Assembly (NCBI GenBank): GCA_029263055.1
Contig: JAJCYG010000083.1
Coordinates: forward strand, 1-64,000
From: Actinomycetes bacterium
GTDB taxonomy: Bacteria; Auribacterota; JAJCYG01
Direction of reading: 5' to 3'
Length of the DNA: 64,000 bases
The notes under the pieces were generated by a model, which had not been told where the DNA came from, did not search any database, and saw only the letters and a list, made by a program, of their open reading frames with translations. Below, one piece after another: positions 1 through 8,693 of the stretch. A program made the translations under genes and the position numbers. How positions within the stretch are numbered: the first letter of the stretch is position 1; the number at the start of each line of letters is the position of its first letter.

Positions 1-2013
1 GTTAGTGACCGTCATGTTCAGCAAATGCTCTATCCACAATTTATAGCTAAAGAAAAAGATGATGCCATTAAAGAAAAGCATTTATTAACAGAAGGGGAAG
101 GAGCGGTTCCTGCTGCTTCTTCAGGCGCCATTGCTTTAACACCAAAGCAAGCTGTGCAGATGGTTGCTGAATTAAGAGCCCAAGGTTCTGACGCTCAAGT
201 TATTTTAGTGCGCCACGAAACATCTCCTGAAGATGTGGATGGAATGCGTGTGGTGTCGGGAATTTTAACTGCCACAGGTGGGCTTGCTTCTCATGCTGCT
301 GTGGTGGCTCGTGGCTGGGGAAAATGTTGTATTGTTGGAGCTAAAGAGGTGTTGATTGAAAAAGATGCCAATGAAAACCCTATTGCCGCAGTGATAAATG
401 GAAAGAGACTTGAAGCGGGCGATATTATTTCTCTTGATGGAAATACAGGTGAAGTGATTGCTGGAGCCATTAATACTGAAGCCTCTCCTATTGTGACAGG
501 TTTACGAACAGATGAAGATATAGAAGAAGCTGCTGAGGGTGAAGCTAGAAAAGTAGGGGATCAACCAAGCAGAACGCGGTCTTTTTTGAAAAAAATGGCT
601 CCTCGTTGGGTTAGAAGTATTGTTCATACTTTTAGAGGTGGATCATCTGAAGAAGCTCTTAAAGTAAAACAGGGGAATTTGAAAAAGGTAAAAATTAGAG
701 AGTTTCAAGAGAAGCGAAGAAAAGCTCAAGAAACCGATAAATTTAAACTCTTTCAAAAAGTAATGGGTTGGGCTGTTGAAATTCAACGTGAGGGTGTTGA
801 ACTGTCTGGTAAAAAGAGAGTTCTTCAAGTGCGAGCCAATGCTGATGAGCCTCGAGATGTTCGTTTGGCTCGGTCCTTTGGTGCTGAAGGGATTGGCTTG
901 ACTCGTTCTGAGCATCAGTTCTTTGATGTGATTCGAGACTTTAGAGCCATGATTTTAGCTCAATCTACTGAAGAAAAAGAAAAGGCATTAGTTAAAATTA
1001 GAGCGCATCAAGAAAAGATGAACTATGAAAATTTAAAAGCAATGGATGGTTATGAATCAATCATTCGATTGTTGGATCCACCGTTGCACGAATTTTTACC
1101 TCATGTGTCTGATACTGAAGAGATCGCAAAGATTGCTAAAGACTTAGGTATTAGTGCGGACGAACTCAAAAATCGAATTAAAGCTCTTGAAGAAGTGAAT
1201 CCTATGATGGCTAAACGAGGTGTGCGATTGCATATTGTTTTTCCTGAAATTCCAAGAGTCCAAATGGAAGCGATTACCAGTTCAACAATCCAATTGCTTG
1301 AAGAGGGGTATAAACCTGTTGCCGCGATAGAAGTTCCTCTAGCTGGATTTAAAGAAGAAGTTGAAGCGATGAGAGAAATTTATGATGAAGTTAAAGAGAG
1401 GTTGTTTAAAGAATCAACTCTTGATGACTCTTATAAAAAATATATCTTGTTTGGAACAATGGGTGAAATTCCACGTCTTAGTTTGGTTATTGATACGGTT
1501 GCTGAGCTCATTGATTTTATTTCATTTGGAACCAATGATTTGACTCAGTTTACATTAGGTGTGAGTCGAGATGATGCGCCTAAGTTTTCAGGTGAGTATT
1601 TGCAAAGAGGTATTTGGAGAGTTGATCCTTTTAATCAGCTTGATCAAGAGGGAGTGGGTAAAACAGTGCGTCAGACAGTACTTGACCTACGTGTAGCGGG
1701 AAAAAGATTAGGCAAGCATATTGATGTTGGGGTTTGCGGAGAACAAGCTGGAGATCCTGAATCTGTTCATTTCTTTTTTGATGCGGGCTTAGACAATATT
1801 AGTGCTTCAACCATGCGTGTTCCGGTTGCCATTTTATCTACGGCACAAAAAACGATCCAAGAGAGACGGAAATCTCGCGAAGGAATTATTGAGACAAAGC
1901 CTTTTACGATCATTACAGAGCAGGGCACTCGTCTAACGATTTTGTCAGGAGACCCTCTCTTTAATTTGATTTCAGCTCGATTTACAGCTGAATCTGTGGA
2001 ATCAGCAATTTAA
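1..2013 (+). CDS. ppdK: Pyruvate, phosphate dikinase, C-terminal part (5' end outside window)
   Basis: The frame is open from base 1, so this is a 3' fragment of about 670 residues. It holds the swivelling phosphohistidine domain (GGLASHAAVVARG, His codon near 292) and the PEP/pyruvate TIM-barrel domain (GTNDLTQFTLGVSRDD and the catalytic-Cys motif VGVCGEQAGDP). PPDK interconverts PEP, AMP and PPi with pyruvate, ATP and Pi in the cytoplasm. The N-terminal ATP-grasp domain would lie upstream. Two oddities are visible: a basic linker of about 100 residues between the swivel and barrel domains (roughly bases 490-800), and about 50 extra residues after the usual C-terminal end. A PEP synthase is the alternative, but the motifs fit PPDK better. 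Confidence 0.88.
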   Translation, partial: VSDRHVQQMLYPQFIAKEKDDAIKEKHLLTEGEGAVPAASSGAIALTPKQAVQMVAELRAQGSDAQVILVRHETSPEDVDGMRVVSGILTATGGLASHAAVVARGWGKCCIVGAKEVLIEKDANENPIAAVINGKRLEAGDIISLDGNTGEVIAGAINTEASPIVTGLRTDEDIEEAAEGEARKVGDQPSRTRSFLKKMAPRWVRSIVHTFRGGSSEEALKVKQGNLKKVKIREFQEKRRKAQETDKFKLFQKVMGWAVEIQREGVELSGKKRVLQVRANADEPRDVRLARSFGAEGIGLTRSEHQFFDVIRDFRAMILAQSTEEKEKALVKIRAHQEKMNYENLKAMDGYESIIRLLDPPLHEFLPHVSDTEEIAKIAKDLGISADELKNRIKALEEVNPMMAKRGVRLHIVFPEIPRVQMEAITSSTIQLLEEGYKPVAAIEVPLAGFKEEVEAMREIYDEVKERLFKESTLDDSYKKYILFGTMGEIPRLSLVIDTVAELIDFISFGTNDLTQFTLGVSRDDAPKFSGEYLQRGIWRVDPFNQLDQEGVGKTVRQTVLDLRVAGKRLGKHIDVGVCGEQAGDPESVHFFFDAGLDNISASTMRVPVAILSTAQKTIQERRKSREGIIETKPFTIITEQGTRLTILSGDPLFNLISARFTAESVESAI

Positions 2014-2056
2014 TAAAAGGGCTCTTTTTCGTCTCTTTGTGTTAAGATCCTATCTT

Positions 2057-3550
2057 ATGGGAAAATTAAATTACATTTTAGCGATTGACGAGGGGACTAC
2101 TGGAGTCACGGTCCAAATCTTTAACCACCGTGAAGAGGTGGTCTCTTCTGCTTATGAAGAGATTCCGCAATATTTTCCAAAGCCGGGTTGGGTCGAGCAC
2201 GATGCCACTAAAATCTGGCAAATTACCCTTAAAAATATCAAAACAGCTTTGGAAAAAGGGAAGGTTCATCCTCAGCAAATCACTGCTATTGGCATTACCA
2301 ATCAACGTGAAACATTTTTGCTTTGGGACAAAGAGACGAGCAAACCGCATGGAAAAGCCATTGTGTGGCAATGCCGTCGATCGAGTGATTATTGCGATAA
2401 GTTGAAAAAGCAAAATTTAGAGCCTTGGATTCAAAAAAAGACCGGCCTTAAAATTGATCCTTATTTTTCTCTCACTAAATTAGCTCTTCATTTTGATACT
2501 CATCCTGCATTAAGAAAAGAAGCGAGAAAAGGGAATCTGCTATTTGGAACCATGGATAGTTGGTTGTTGTGGCATTTAAGTGGGGCCAAAGTTCATGCCA
2601 CTGACTGGACCAATGCGTCGCGTACCATGATGTTAAACATTAACAAGCGTGTTTGGGATGATGAGATCTTAAAAAAGTTTCGTATTCCAAAAGAATGTTT
2701 GCCGCATTTGCATCCCTCTCAAGAAATATTTGGATTCACTCAAGGGTTGGGTGTGCTTCCTGACGGAATTCCTATTTCAGGAATCGCAGGGGATCAGCAA
2801 GCTGCGTTGTTTGGCCAGGGATGTGTCGAGCCAGGTATGGCAAAAAATACATATGGCACCGGTTGCTTTTTATTACAGCACACAGGGAGTAAGCCTGTTC
2901 ATTCGAAAAATGGTTTGCTGACCTCAATTGCTGCATCGAATTTATCAGACCCAAGCTATTTATTAGAAGGTTCTGTTTTTATTGCCGGAGCTGCTGTTCA
3001 GTGGTTGCGTGATGGCTTACGCTTTTTTAAAGATTCCGCCGCTTCAGAAAAAATGGCCACATCTGTTTCTTCGAGCGATGGAGTGGTGGTAGTGCCTGCC
3101 TTTGTGGGTTTGGGCGCCCCGTATTGGCGCAGTGATGTGCGTGGAGCGATCTTAGGGTTGACCCGCGGAACCGAGCAAGAACATATTGTGCGTGCCACAT
3201 TAGAGTCGCTTGCTTTTCAAACTAAAGATGTGTTTGATGTGATGAAAAAAGATTCAGGTGTTCCTATTAAAGAATTACGTGTTGATGGTGGAGCCACTAA
3301 GAATAGTTTTTTAATGCAATTCCAAGCTGATCTTTTAGATGTGCCTGTTTTGCGTCCCAAAAATATTGAAACCACGGTTAAAGGAGCGGCTCTCTTAGCT
3401 GGTTTAACGGTTGGCTTTTGGAAAAACAAAGAAGAGCTTGCTTCCAAAGAAAAGTGGGAAAAGACATTCACTCCCAAAAAACAAAACAAAAAAGAGAGCG
3501 CAAAACTCTACAGCAACTGGACCCAAGCGATCCAAACCCTCACCAAATAA
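2057..3550 (+). CDS. glpK: Glycerol kinase
   Basis: FGGY-family carbohydrate kinase of 497 residues, close to the usual length of about 500. It phosphorylates glycerol to sn-glycerol 3-phosphate with ATP in the cytoplasm. Visible motifs are the N-terminal phosphate loop (AIDEGTTG, with Glu where most GlpK have Gln), GWVEHDA, GITNQRET with the glycerol-binding Arg-Glu pair, GIAGDQQAALFGQ with the catalytic Asp, and YGTGCFLL. An in-frame GTG lies at 2039. I chose ATG 2057 because the protein then starts just before the family core. There is no Shine-Dalgarno, and a TAAGAT hexamer sits 8 bases before the ATG. The GDPD domain encoded at 6.2 kb could supply glycerol phosphate to the same pathway, but that link is inference. 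Confidence 0.9.
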   Translation: MGKLNYILAIDEGTTGVTVQIFNHREEVVSSAYEEIPQYFPKPGWVEHDATKIWQITLKNIKTALEKGKVHPQQITAIGITNQRETFLLWDKETSKPHGKAIVWQCRRSSDYCDKLKKQNLEPWIQKKTGLKIDPYFSLTKLALHFDTHPALRKEARKGNLLFGTMDSWLLWHLSGAKVHATDWTNASRTMMLNINKRVWDDEILKKFRIPKECLPHLHPSQEIFGFTQGLGVLPDGIPISGIAGDQQAALFGQGCVEPGMAKNTYGTGCFLLQHTGSKPVHSKNGLLTSIAASNLSDPSYLLEGSVFIAGAAVQWLRDGLRFFKDSAASEKMATSVSSSDGVVVVPAFVGLGAPYWRSDVRGAILGLTRGTEQEHIVRATLESLAFQTKDVFDVMKKDSGVPIKELRVDGGATKNSFLMQFQADLLDVPVLRPKNIETTVKGAALLAGLTVGFWKNKEELASKEKWEKTFTPKKQNKKESAKLYSNWTQAIQTLTK

Positions 3551-3557
3551 TCAAACC

Positions 3558-3593
3558 TGTGGATAACGGGGTCAGGCACCGCCTTGTGGATAA
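3558..3593. repeat. Two perfect DnaA-box-like 9-mers flanking a GGGGTCAGGCACC element
   Basis: TGTGGATAA occurs at 3558-3566 and again at 3585-3593. It is the reverse complement of TTATCCACA, the DnaA-box consensus. Between them lies GGGGTCAGGCACC. The pair fills the 46-bp gap between glpK and the convergent thioesterase gene. It may be a dispersed intergenic repeat unit rather than a working DnaA site. Confidence 0.5.
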
Positions 3594-3596
3594 CTT

Positions 3597-4049
3597 TTAT
3601 GGTTGGCAAATCAATTCGCGGATGCGATCTTCGGGGGGATGTTCGTGCAGGTCTAACACTTTTTTCGGCACAGCAATGAGCTCGCCTTCTTTATCAACGC
3701 AAGCCAAGGTGGTTTGAGCTTTAGCCACTAAAGTTTTTCGATCGTTTTTCCAAACCACATATTCGTGATCAATCCGAGCTCGGTTAAATTGTGACACCCA
3801 CATATCAATAGTGAGCACTTCATCATAATGAGCAGGGGCCTTAAACTTACAACTTGCCTTAGCCACCACCATATAGATACCTTCTTTTTCAATATCTTTA
3901 TAAGCCAACCCAATACTTCTCAATCCCTCAACCCGCGCCATTTCAAAATAAGAAAAAAACCGAGAATGATGAACCACACCCATTGGGTCAACTTCCTGGT
4001 ACCGCACACGAATCTGTAAACTAAAATCAGGCTCTTTCATAAGGGCCAT
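3597..4049 (-). CDS. Acyl-CoA thioesterase, YbgC/4HBT hotdog family
   Basis: 150-residue single hotdog domain. The segment EVDPMGVVHHSRFFSYFEMAR matches the YbgC/4-hydroxybenzoyl-CoA thioesterase active-site region, with the catalytic Asp followed by the G-V-V-x-H turn. Members hydrolyse acyl-CoA thioesters in the cytoplasm; in proteobacteria YbgC is linked to the Tol-Pal system, but no tol genes are near here. It stands alone on the minus strand, convergent with glpK. The start is ATG at 4049, with GAGGAA about 13 bases upstream; ATG 4040 is an alternative. The exact substrate cannot be told. Confidence 0.8.
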   Translation of the reverse strand: MALMKEPDFSLQIRVRYQEVDPMGVVHHSRFFSYFEMARVEGLRSIGLAYKDIEKEGIYMVVAKASCKFKAPAHYDEVLTIDMWVSQFNRARIDHEYVVWKNDRKTLVAKAQTTLACVDKEGELIAVPKKVLDLHEHPPEDRIRELICQP

Positions 4050-4293
4050 ACAATAACATATATTCCTCGTAAGTTTAATGAGCTTTTCAAACAGGAAGCT
4101 TTGATCTCTTTTTATCTGATGCTTGAATGATATCTTTGGATAACAAAATGTATAAGTTTAACCATTAGAGTGTATTATGTGTAATTTAATCTAAAATTGT
4201 CCTCTCTCTGTTTAAAGAAGAATAAGGGCATTTACCTGTGATTTTTGATAAGGTGTTGCAAATTAAATTTATAGAGGTATTTAAAAAAGCACC

Positions 4294-4842
4294 ATGAAAC
4301 GACTGAAACCTATTCAATCAGCGAATGATATTCCTAAAGAGTTTCAAGATACTCCAGTAGCCAGACTGTTTGAGTATCATAATTTTAAGGCCCCACATAA
4401 AGTTTATAATGGAGCGGAACTCTTGGTTGGGATGTGTATGGATAACCGAAAAACATTATCTCTTCCTGAAAACTTTGCTTTTATTTTAAGAGCGGGTGGA
4501 GCGAATCTTCGTTACAGCGAGTTTAAAGTCTCGTTTGCAGTGGCTGTGGGGGGCGTTGAGTATATTGCTTTGATGGGCCACACTCAATGCGGCATGGTGA
4601 ATTTGATGTCAAAAAAAGATCAGTTTATTGACGGTCTTTGCCAGCGTGCCGGATGGGATAAAAAGGATGCAGAAGAGCATTTTTCAAATTATGCCCCTAT
4701 GTTTGAAATTGTCAATGAAGTCGATTTTATTTTAAGCGAATCCAAGCGTCTTTCACAACGTTACCCTAAAGTTAAAGTGGCTCCTCTGATGTATAAAGTT
4801 GAAGATAATCTGATTTACTGGATTGAAGACGAAGGCAATTAA
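4294..4842 (+). CDS. Beta-class carbonic anhydrase-like protein
   Basis: 182 residues. Two zinc-ligand motifs of beta-carbonic anhydrases are present in order: CxDxR (CMDNRK, about residue 48) and HxxC (HTQCG, about residues 97-100), with the intervening RAGGANLRYSEF segment. The expected reaction is reversible hydration of CO2 in the cytoplasm. The protein is at the short end for the class, which resembles small carbonic-anhydrase-like proteins of uncertain activity. GAGGT lies about 15 bases before ATG. The 244-bp upstream gap is AT-rich and holds nothing else I can identify. Confidence 0.75.
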   Translation: MKRLKPIQSANDIPKEFQDTPVARLFEYHNFKAPHKVYNGAELLVGMCMDNRKTLSLPENFAFILRAGGANLRYSEFKVSFAVAVGGVEYIALMGHTQCGMVNLMSKKDQFIDGLCQRAGWDKKDAEEHFSNYAPMFEIVNEVDFILSESKRLSQRYPKVKVAPLMYKVEDNLIYWIEDEGN

Positions 4843-4862
4843 CCCCACACTTATCTAATCTT

Positions 4863-6950
4863 ATGAATAAAAAAGAGGGTGCATCTCAGATTATAAAGGT
4901 ATTGCGAGACAAAGGCTTTGAAGCGCTTTGGGCAGGGGGATGTGTGCGTGATCATCTTTTAGGGATTGAGCCTGAAGACTATGACATTGCCACCAGCGCC
5001 AAGCCAGAAGAGGTGCAAAAGCTTTTTCCTCGTACGATTCCTGTAGGGGCTCAGTTTGGGGTGATGATTGTGATGTTGGAAGGGATTCAGTTTGAGGTCG
5101 CTACCTTTCGTGCAGATTCTGAGTATGAAGATGGCCGTCATCCTAAAGAGGTTCGGTTCTGTTCTTCTGAAGAAGATGCCAAGCGCCGTGACTTTACGAT
5201 TAATGGAATGTTCTTTGATCCAGTAGAAGAAAAAGTAATTGATTATGTGAAGGGTCAAGAAGACTTAGCTCAAAAAACAGTGCGTGCCATTGGCGAACCA
5301 GAACTTCGTTTTAATGAAGACAAACTTCGTTTACTTCGAGCTGTTCGGTTTTCAGCCCGTTTGGGTTATCCGATTGAAGAAAAAACATTTGAAGCGATTA
5401 AAAAGTTAGCACCACAAATCAATCAGGTGAGTGCTGAGCGCATTCGTGATGAAATCGTGAAAATGCTCACCTCTAAGAATCCCGGCAAAGCTTTAGACTT
5501 ATTGCGCGATACAGGTTTATTGCACGAGGTTTTACCTGAAGTTGAAACCATGATTGGGGTAGAACAACCTCCTGAGTATCATCCTGAAGGAGATGTTTAT
5601 GTGCATACGCGGATGTTGTTGGAGTTGTTGGAGGATAGCCCTTCAGAAGTGTTAGCTGTATCAGCCTTGCTCCACGATGTGGGTAAGCCTCCAACCTATG
5701 AAGAAGCTGATCGCATTCGATTTAATGCCCACGAACATGTTGGGGCGCGCATGGCAGAAAAAATCTGTAAACGCTTGAAATTTTCTAATGAAAAAACAGA
5801 TCAAATTGTGGAATGTGTGCAAAACCATATGAAGTTTAAAGATGCGCCGAATATGCGTGAGAGCAAACTGAAACGCTTTTTGGCGCGTGACACGTTTGAT
5901 ACAGAGCTTGAGCTTCATCGAATTGATTGTTTGGCAAGCCATGGTATTTTAGATCTCCACAAATTTTGTCAAGATAAGATCAAAGAATTTAAAGAAGCAA
6001 AAGTTGAAATCAAACCCAAGCCCCTTGTAACCGGAAAAGAGTTGATTGAATTAGGTTCCAAGCCAGGGCCCCATTTTAAAAATATTTTAGATGAGCTTTA
6101 TGATTTGCAGTTAGAGCATCAAATTAATTCAACAGAAGAAGGGCTCATCCGAGCAAAAGAGCGATTAGCTTGTCAGGACAAAGGAGAAAAGAACGTGAGT
6201 GAGAGTTGTTTTAAACGTAAACCGAACCGTCCACTATGTATTGGTCATCGAGGGGCTTCTGCCTTAGCTCCTGAAAATACCTTAGCTTCTTTAGTTCGAG
6301 CCGTTCAGATTGGCGTGGATATGATTGAGTTTGATGTGCGTCTGACTCGAGATGGTATTCCTGTTTTGTTTCATGATGAAGGTTTGGAGCGCACAACAGA
6401 TAGCTGGGGTGATTTAATTGAAACAGATCTATCTGAAGTGCAACAGCTTGATGCAGGTAAATGGTTTGCGCCTTCTTTTAAAGGAGAAAAAGTTTTAACA
6501 CTTCAAGAAACATTTCATTATTTAAAAGATAAAGTGCTGATGTATGTAGAGCTTAAAGCACAGCGAAACCGAAATCCTGAAATTGTGAAACAAGTGGTAG
6601 CTCTGATTCAAGAAAATGATCTTTATGAACATGTTTGTGTGGTTTCATTTGACTTTGAAATTTTACAGTTAATGCGTGAAGCTGATCCAAAAATCAGGCT
6701 GGGAGTTAATTTTATTTCTTCTGAAAGAGTGTTGAAGCAGCTTGACGAAGTACCTGATTTTGTTGACGTATTGTGCCCAAGAGTTTCTGTTTTAGAAGAC
6801 GAATTTTTTGAACACGTAAAAGGACGCAAACCTATTTTTACATGGGTTTCCGATAAACCAGATGTCCTCAAAAAATGGGGGGAACATGAATCGATTCAAG
6901 CTATTGCCACAAATAACCCAGAAACCTTTTTCTCGGTTTTTTCAAAGTAA
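4863..6950 (+). CDS. tRNA nucleotidyltransferase/poly(A) polymerase fused to glycerophosphodiester phosphodiesterase
   Basis: One uninterrupted 695-residue frame with two enzymes. Residues 1-440 are a class II nucleotidyltransferase: GGCVRD at 25-30, catalytic D39 and D41 in EDYD, RRDFTING, and an HD-type helper domain with H271-D272 in LLHDVGKPP. Residues 455-695 are a GDPD TIM barrel: IGHRGASALAPENT (H462), EFDVRLTRDG, FHDEGLERTTD and VELKAQ. The first half would add CCA to tRNAs, as the tRNA genes in this window lack encoded CCA, or poly(A) to RNA. The second would cleave glycerophosphodiesters to glycerol phosphate. A strong ribosome site (AAGGAG, 6181-6186) sits 8 bases before an in-frame GTG at 6195 between the halves, so a separate GDPD polypeptide may also be made. 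The first ATG has no clear Shine-Dalgarno. Confidence 0.9.
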   Translation: MNKKEGASQIIKVLRDKGFEALWAGGCVRDHLLGIEPEDYDIATSAKPEEVQKLFPRTIPVGAQFGVMIVMLEGIQFEVATFRADSEYEDGRHPKEVRFCSSEEDAKRRDFTINGMFFDPVEEKVIDYVKGQEDLAQKTVRAIGEPELRFNEDKLRLLRAVRFSARLGYPIEEKTFEAIKKLAPQINQVSAERIRDEIVKMLTSKNPGKALDLLRDTGLLHEVLPEVETMIGVEQPPEYHPEGDVYVHTRMLLELLEDSPSEVLAVSALLHDVGKPPTYEEADRIRFNAHEHVGARMAEKICKRLKFSNEKTDQIVECVQNHMKFKDAPNMRESKLKRFLARDTFDTELELHRIDCLASHGILDLHKFCQDKIKEFKEAKVEIKPKPLVTGKELIELGSKPGPHFKNILDELYDLQLEHQINSTEEGLIRAKERLACQDKGEKNVSESCFKRKPNRPLCIGHRGASALAPENTLASLVRAVQIGVDMIEFDVRLTRDGIPVLFHDEGLERTTDSWGDLIETDLSEVQQLDAGKWFAPSFKGEKVLTLQETFHYLKDKVLMYVELKAQRNRNPEIVKQVVALIQENDLYEHVCVVSFDFEILQLMREADPKIRLGVNFISSERVLKQLDEVPDFVDVLCPRVSVLEDEFFEHVKGRKPIFTWVSDKPDVLKKWGEHESIQAIATNNPETFFSVFSK
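6181..6197 (+). promoter_or_regulatory. Internal ribosome binding site and GTG start inside the fusion gene
   Basis: AAGGAG at 6181-6186 precedes GTG at 6195-6197 by 8 bases, at the exact boundary between the nucleotidyltransferase and GDPD domains and in the same frame. No stop codon separates the two parts. This looks like a former gene boundary whose stop was lost, or a dual-product gene. Confidence 0.6.
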
Positions 6951-7566
6951 GCAAAACCTTCTTTTTATTGCGTTGCTTTCTCTTTACTTGATTCCGTCTC
7001 AATCTTTTGCTCAAGAAGCAAAAATCCCTGGAATGAAGTGGGCTGATTGGAAAGAATTCTTTGATCAGTCACCACGCCATCAATTTGCTGTTGGGGGTGG
7101 GGGTAATGTGGCTCTGGCCACAAACAATACAATCGACACGATTGCTGGTGGTAATGTCAAAGCGCGTTATACCTTTCACAATGCTTTCTCACTAGAGTCT
7201 TCAGCAGATTTTAATCGTTTTGATGCGCGTAAAGTCAACGGTGATGTTTTTGCCATCCCATTTCTTCAATCCTTTTTATTGCACACGCCTTACTTTGCCA
7301 AAGTCAGCTATTATTTGCAGGGGGGAGTGGGGTATCAATTTAATGAAGATAAAGGTTTAAAAGCGGGTGGAGTCAATCTTGATGTGGAGGATGGGGTCAT
7401 TGTTACAGCTGGAGCCGGAGCAGATTACAAGCTTTCAGAACAACTCTTCTTAAATATAGATTTGCGTTATCAATTTGCTGATTTTGATATCAAAGGCCCT
7501 GGCATCAAAACAGGGGGTAACTTTGATACTGCAGTGGTCCGGATGAGCTTAATGGTTCGATTTTAG
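6886..7566 (+). CDS. Outer-membrane beta-barrel protein (OmpW/OmpA-barrel-like)
   Basis: About 226 residues. A signal peptide (LLFIALLSLYLIPSQSFAQ, cleavage after SFA-Q) is followed by alternating polar/aromatic strands and a terminal Phe (MSLMVRF), the classic outer-membrane barrel ending. Gly-rich strand starts such as FAVGGGGNVAL and YYLQGGVGYQF fit an eight-stranded barrel. I chose ATG 6886, preceded by a G-rich stretch, rather than ATG 6862. It overlaps the end of the upstream fusion gene by 65 bases in another frame. The next gene encodes a recognisable paralog. Function beyond an outer-membrane location cannot be inferred. Confidence 0.75.
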   Translation: MNRFKLLPQITQKPFSRFFQSKQNLLFIALLSLYLIPSQSFAQEAKIPGMKWADWKEFFDQSPRHQFAVGGGGNVALATNNTIDTIAGGNVKARYTFHNAFSLESSADFNRFDARKVNGDVFAIPFLQSFLLHTPYFAKVSYYLQGGVGYQFNEDKGLKAGGVNLDVEDGVIVTAGAGADYKLSEQLFLNIDLRYQFADFDIKGPGIKTGGNFDTAVVRMSLMVRF

Positions 7567-7574
7567 CCTTTTTG

Positions 7575-7596
7575 CCACAAGATCTTGTGGTTTTTC
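7575..7596 (+). terminator. Short intrinsic terminator after the first barrel gene
   Basis: CCACAA-GATC-TTGTGG forms a 6-bp stem with a 4-base loop, followed by TTTTT. The stem is short, so efficiency is uncertain. Confidence 0.5.
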
Positions 7597-7647
7597 TATA
7601 ATTATACTAGATATTGGGTATTCCTTTTGATAGAATCTCCTTATATT

Positions 7648-7664
7648 TGCACAAAGTGTGTGCA
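7648..7664. promoter_or_regulatory. Perfect 6-5-6 inverted repeat, possible operator
   Basis: TGCACA-AAGTG-TGTGCA lies about 30 bases before the start of the second barrel gene, just upstream of its AAAAGGAG ribosome site. The symmetry suits a dimeric repressor site in the 5' leader. No cognate regulator is obvious. Confidence 0.35.
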
Positions 7665-7694
7665 TTTAAAGCAACCCTTTAAAAGGAGATAAGG

Positions 7695-8669
7695 ATGCTT
7701 GTTTCATTTAAAAAGAGTCTATTAGGACCCACTCTTTTCTTGATCAGTCTTTTCTTTTGTCCTCAATCTGTTTATTCAGAAATCAACTTTCAATCAACCA
7801 CCATTGAAGATGTGATCACATTAAATGCCCCTAAAAATGTAAAAGTTCATGTTTGGTCAGCAGGTGGAGCCATTAACTTTGTGGCTGTTGACTCAGATCT
7901 AGTCGATGACGAATTGGGTGGAACGGCTATTTTACGTTACACCTATCGTGATAAGGTTTCTCTTGAAAAGACTCTTTCTTTTAATGAGTTTTCATTTGAA
8001 GGCAAAGGATTTGATGGAGATGTGTTTGGTGTCCCTGTTTTAGCTAAGTTATTGTTTCACTCGGCGTGGTATAACAATGTTCGTTTTTATGCTTTAGGTG
8101 GAGTTGGGATTCAATACAATGATGCTGATATAGAAGCTAATTTGTCGCGCGCTGATTTGGATGGAAAGGTGATCACTCTTCCTACTCAAGCAGCTATAGA
8201 AGCAGCTAATAATCGATTGATTGAAGCTAATGCGCGTGTCTCTTTTTTATCTTCTTCAACGTCGACAACAACAGGAGCCACCACAACAACTTCTACAGCC
8301 TCTGCGACAGCTAGTTCAACGATTGCTAGAGATGCTGCATTAGCAGCTGCTGAGTCAGATGCCAATCAAGCTGGAGCTGATTTAATTGCTGTTCAAAGGA
8401 CGGGGATAAGAGATCTTAAAGACGTTGTGCTTCCAGCTGGAACAAAAGTAGATATCGATGTGGATGATGCACTTGTTTGGTTATTAGGCGCAGGTGTGGA
8501 TGTGGCTGTAGCTAAAAATATTTTGCTTAATTTTGAAGCGGCCTATCATTTTGCTTACTTTGATTTGTCAGGATCGGTTGCGGTTCCTGGTGTGGGTACC
8601 ATCAAAATTGATGATGAAGAAGACGCACATGCGCTTTATTTAAGAGCAGGCGTGTTGGTTGAATTTTAA
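7695..8669 (+). CDS. Outer-membrane beta-barrel protein with Ser/Thr/Ala-rich insert
   Basis: 324 residues, with a signal peptide (LLGPTLFLISLFFCPQSVYSE) and a C-terminal strand ending in Phe (AGVLVEF). It is a paralog of the gene before it: GGTAILRYTYRDKVSLE, GDVFGVPVLAKLLFHS and YALGGVGIQYND align with matching segments there. About 80 residues are inserted before the last strands, including a low-complexity Ser/Thr/Ala run (about residues 190-230) that probably forms a long extracellular loop. A strong AGGAGAT ribosome site precedes ATG. It is a structural or pore protein of the outer membrane; the substrate is unknown. Confidence 0.72.
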   Translation: MLVSFKKSLLGPTLFLISLFFCPQSVYSEINFQSTTIEDVITLNAPKNVKVHVWSAGGAINFVAVDSDLVDDELGGTAILRYTYRDKVSLEKTLSFNEFSFEGKGFDGDVFGVPVLAKLLFHSAWYNNVRFYALGGVGIQYNDADIEANLSRADLDGKVITLPTQAAIEAANNRLIEANARVSFLSSSTSTTTGATTTTSTASATASSTIARDAALAAAESDANQAGADLIAVQRTGIRDLKDVVLPAGTKVDIDVDDALVWLLGAGVDVAVAKNILLNFEAAYHFAYFDLSGSVAVPGVGTIKIDDEEDAHALYLRAGVLVEF

Positions 8670-8693
8670 TTAAAATTTGAGTTGTTAGGACTT

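Noticed and set aside
643..915. ORF on the minus strand inside the PPDK gene
   Set aside because: Fully inside a strong coding gene, no ribosome site and no recognisable protein; a shadow frame.
8251..8340. Low-complexity ACA/TCT-rich stretch as a tandem DNA repeat
   Set aside because: No regular period; it encodes the Ser/Thr/Ala loop of the barrel protein in frame.
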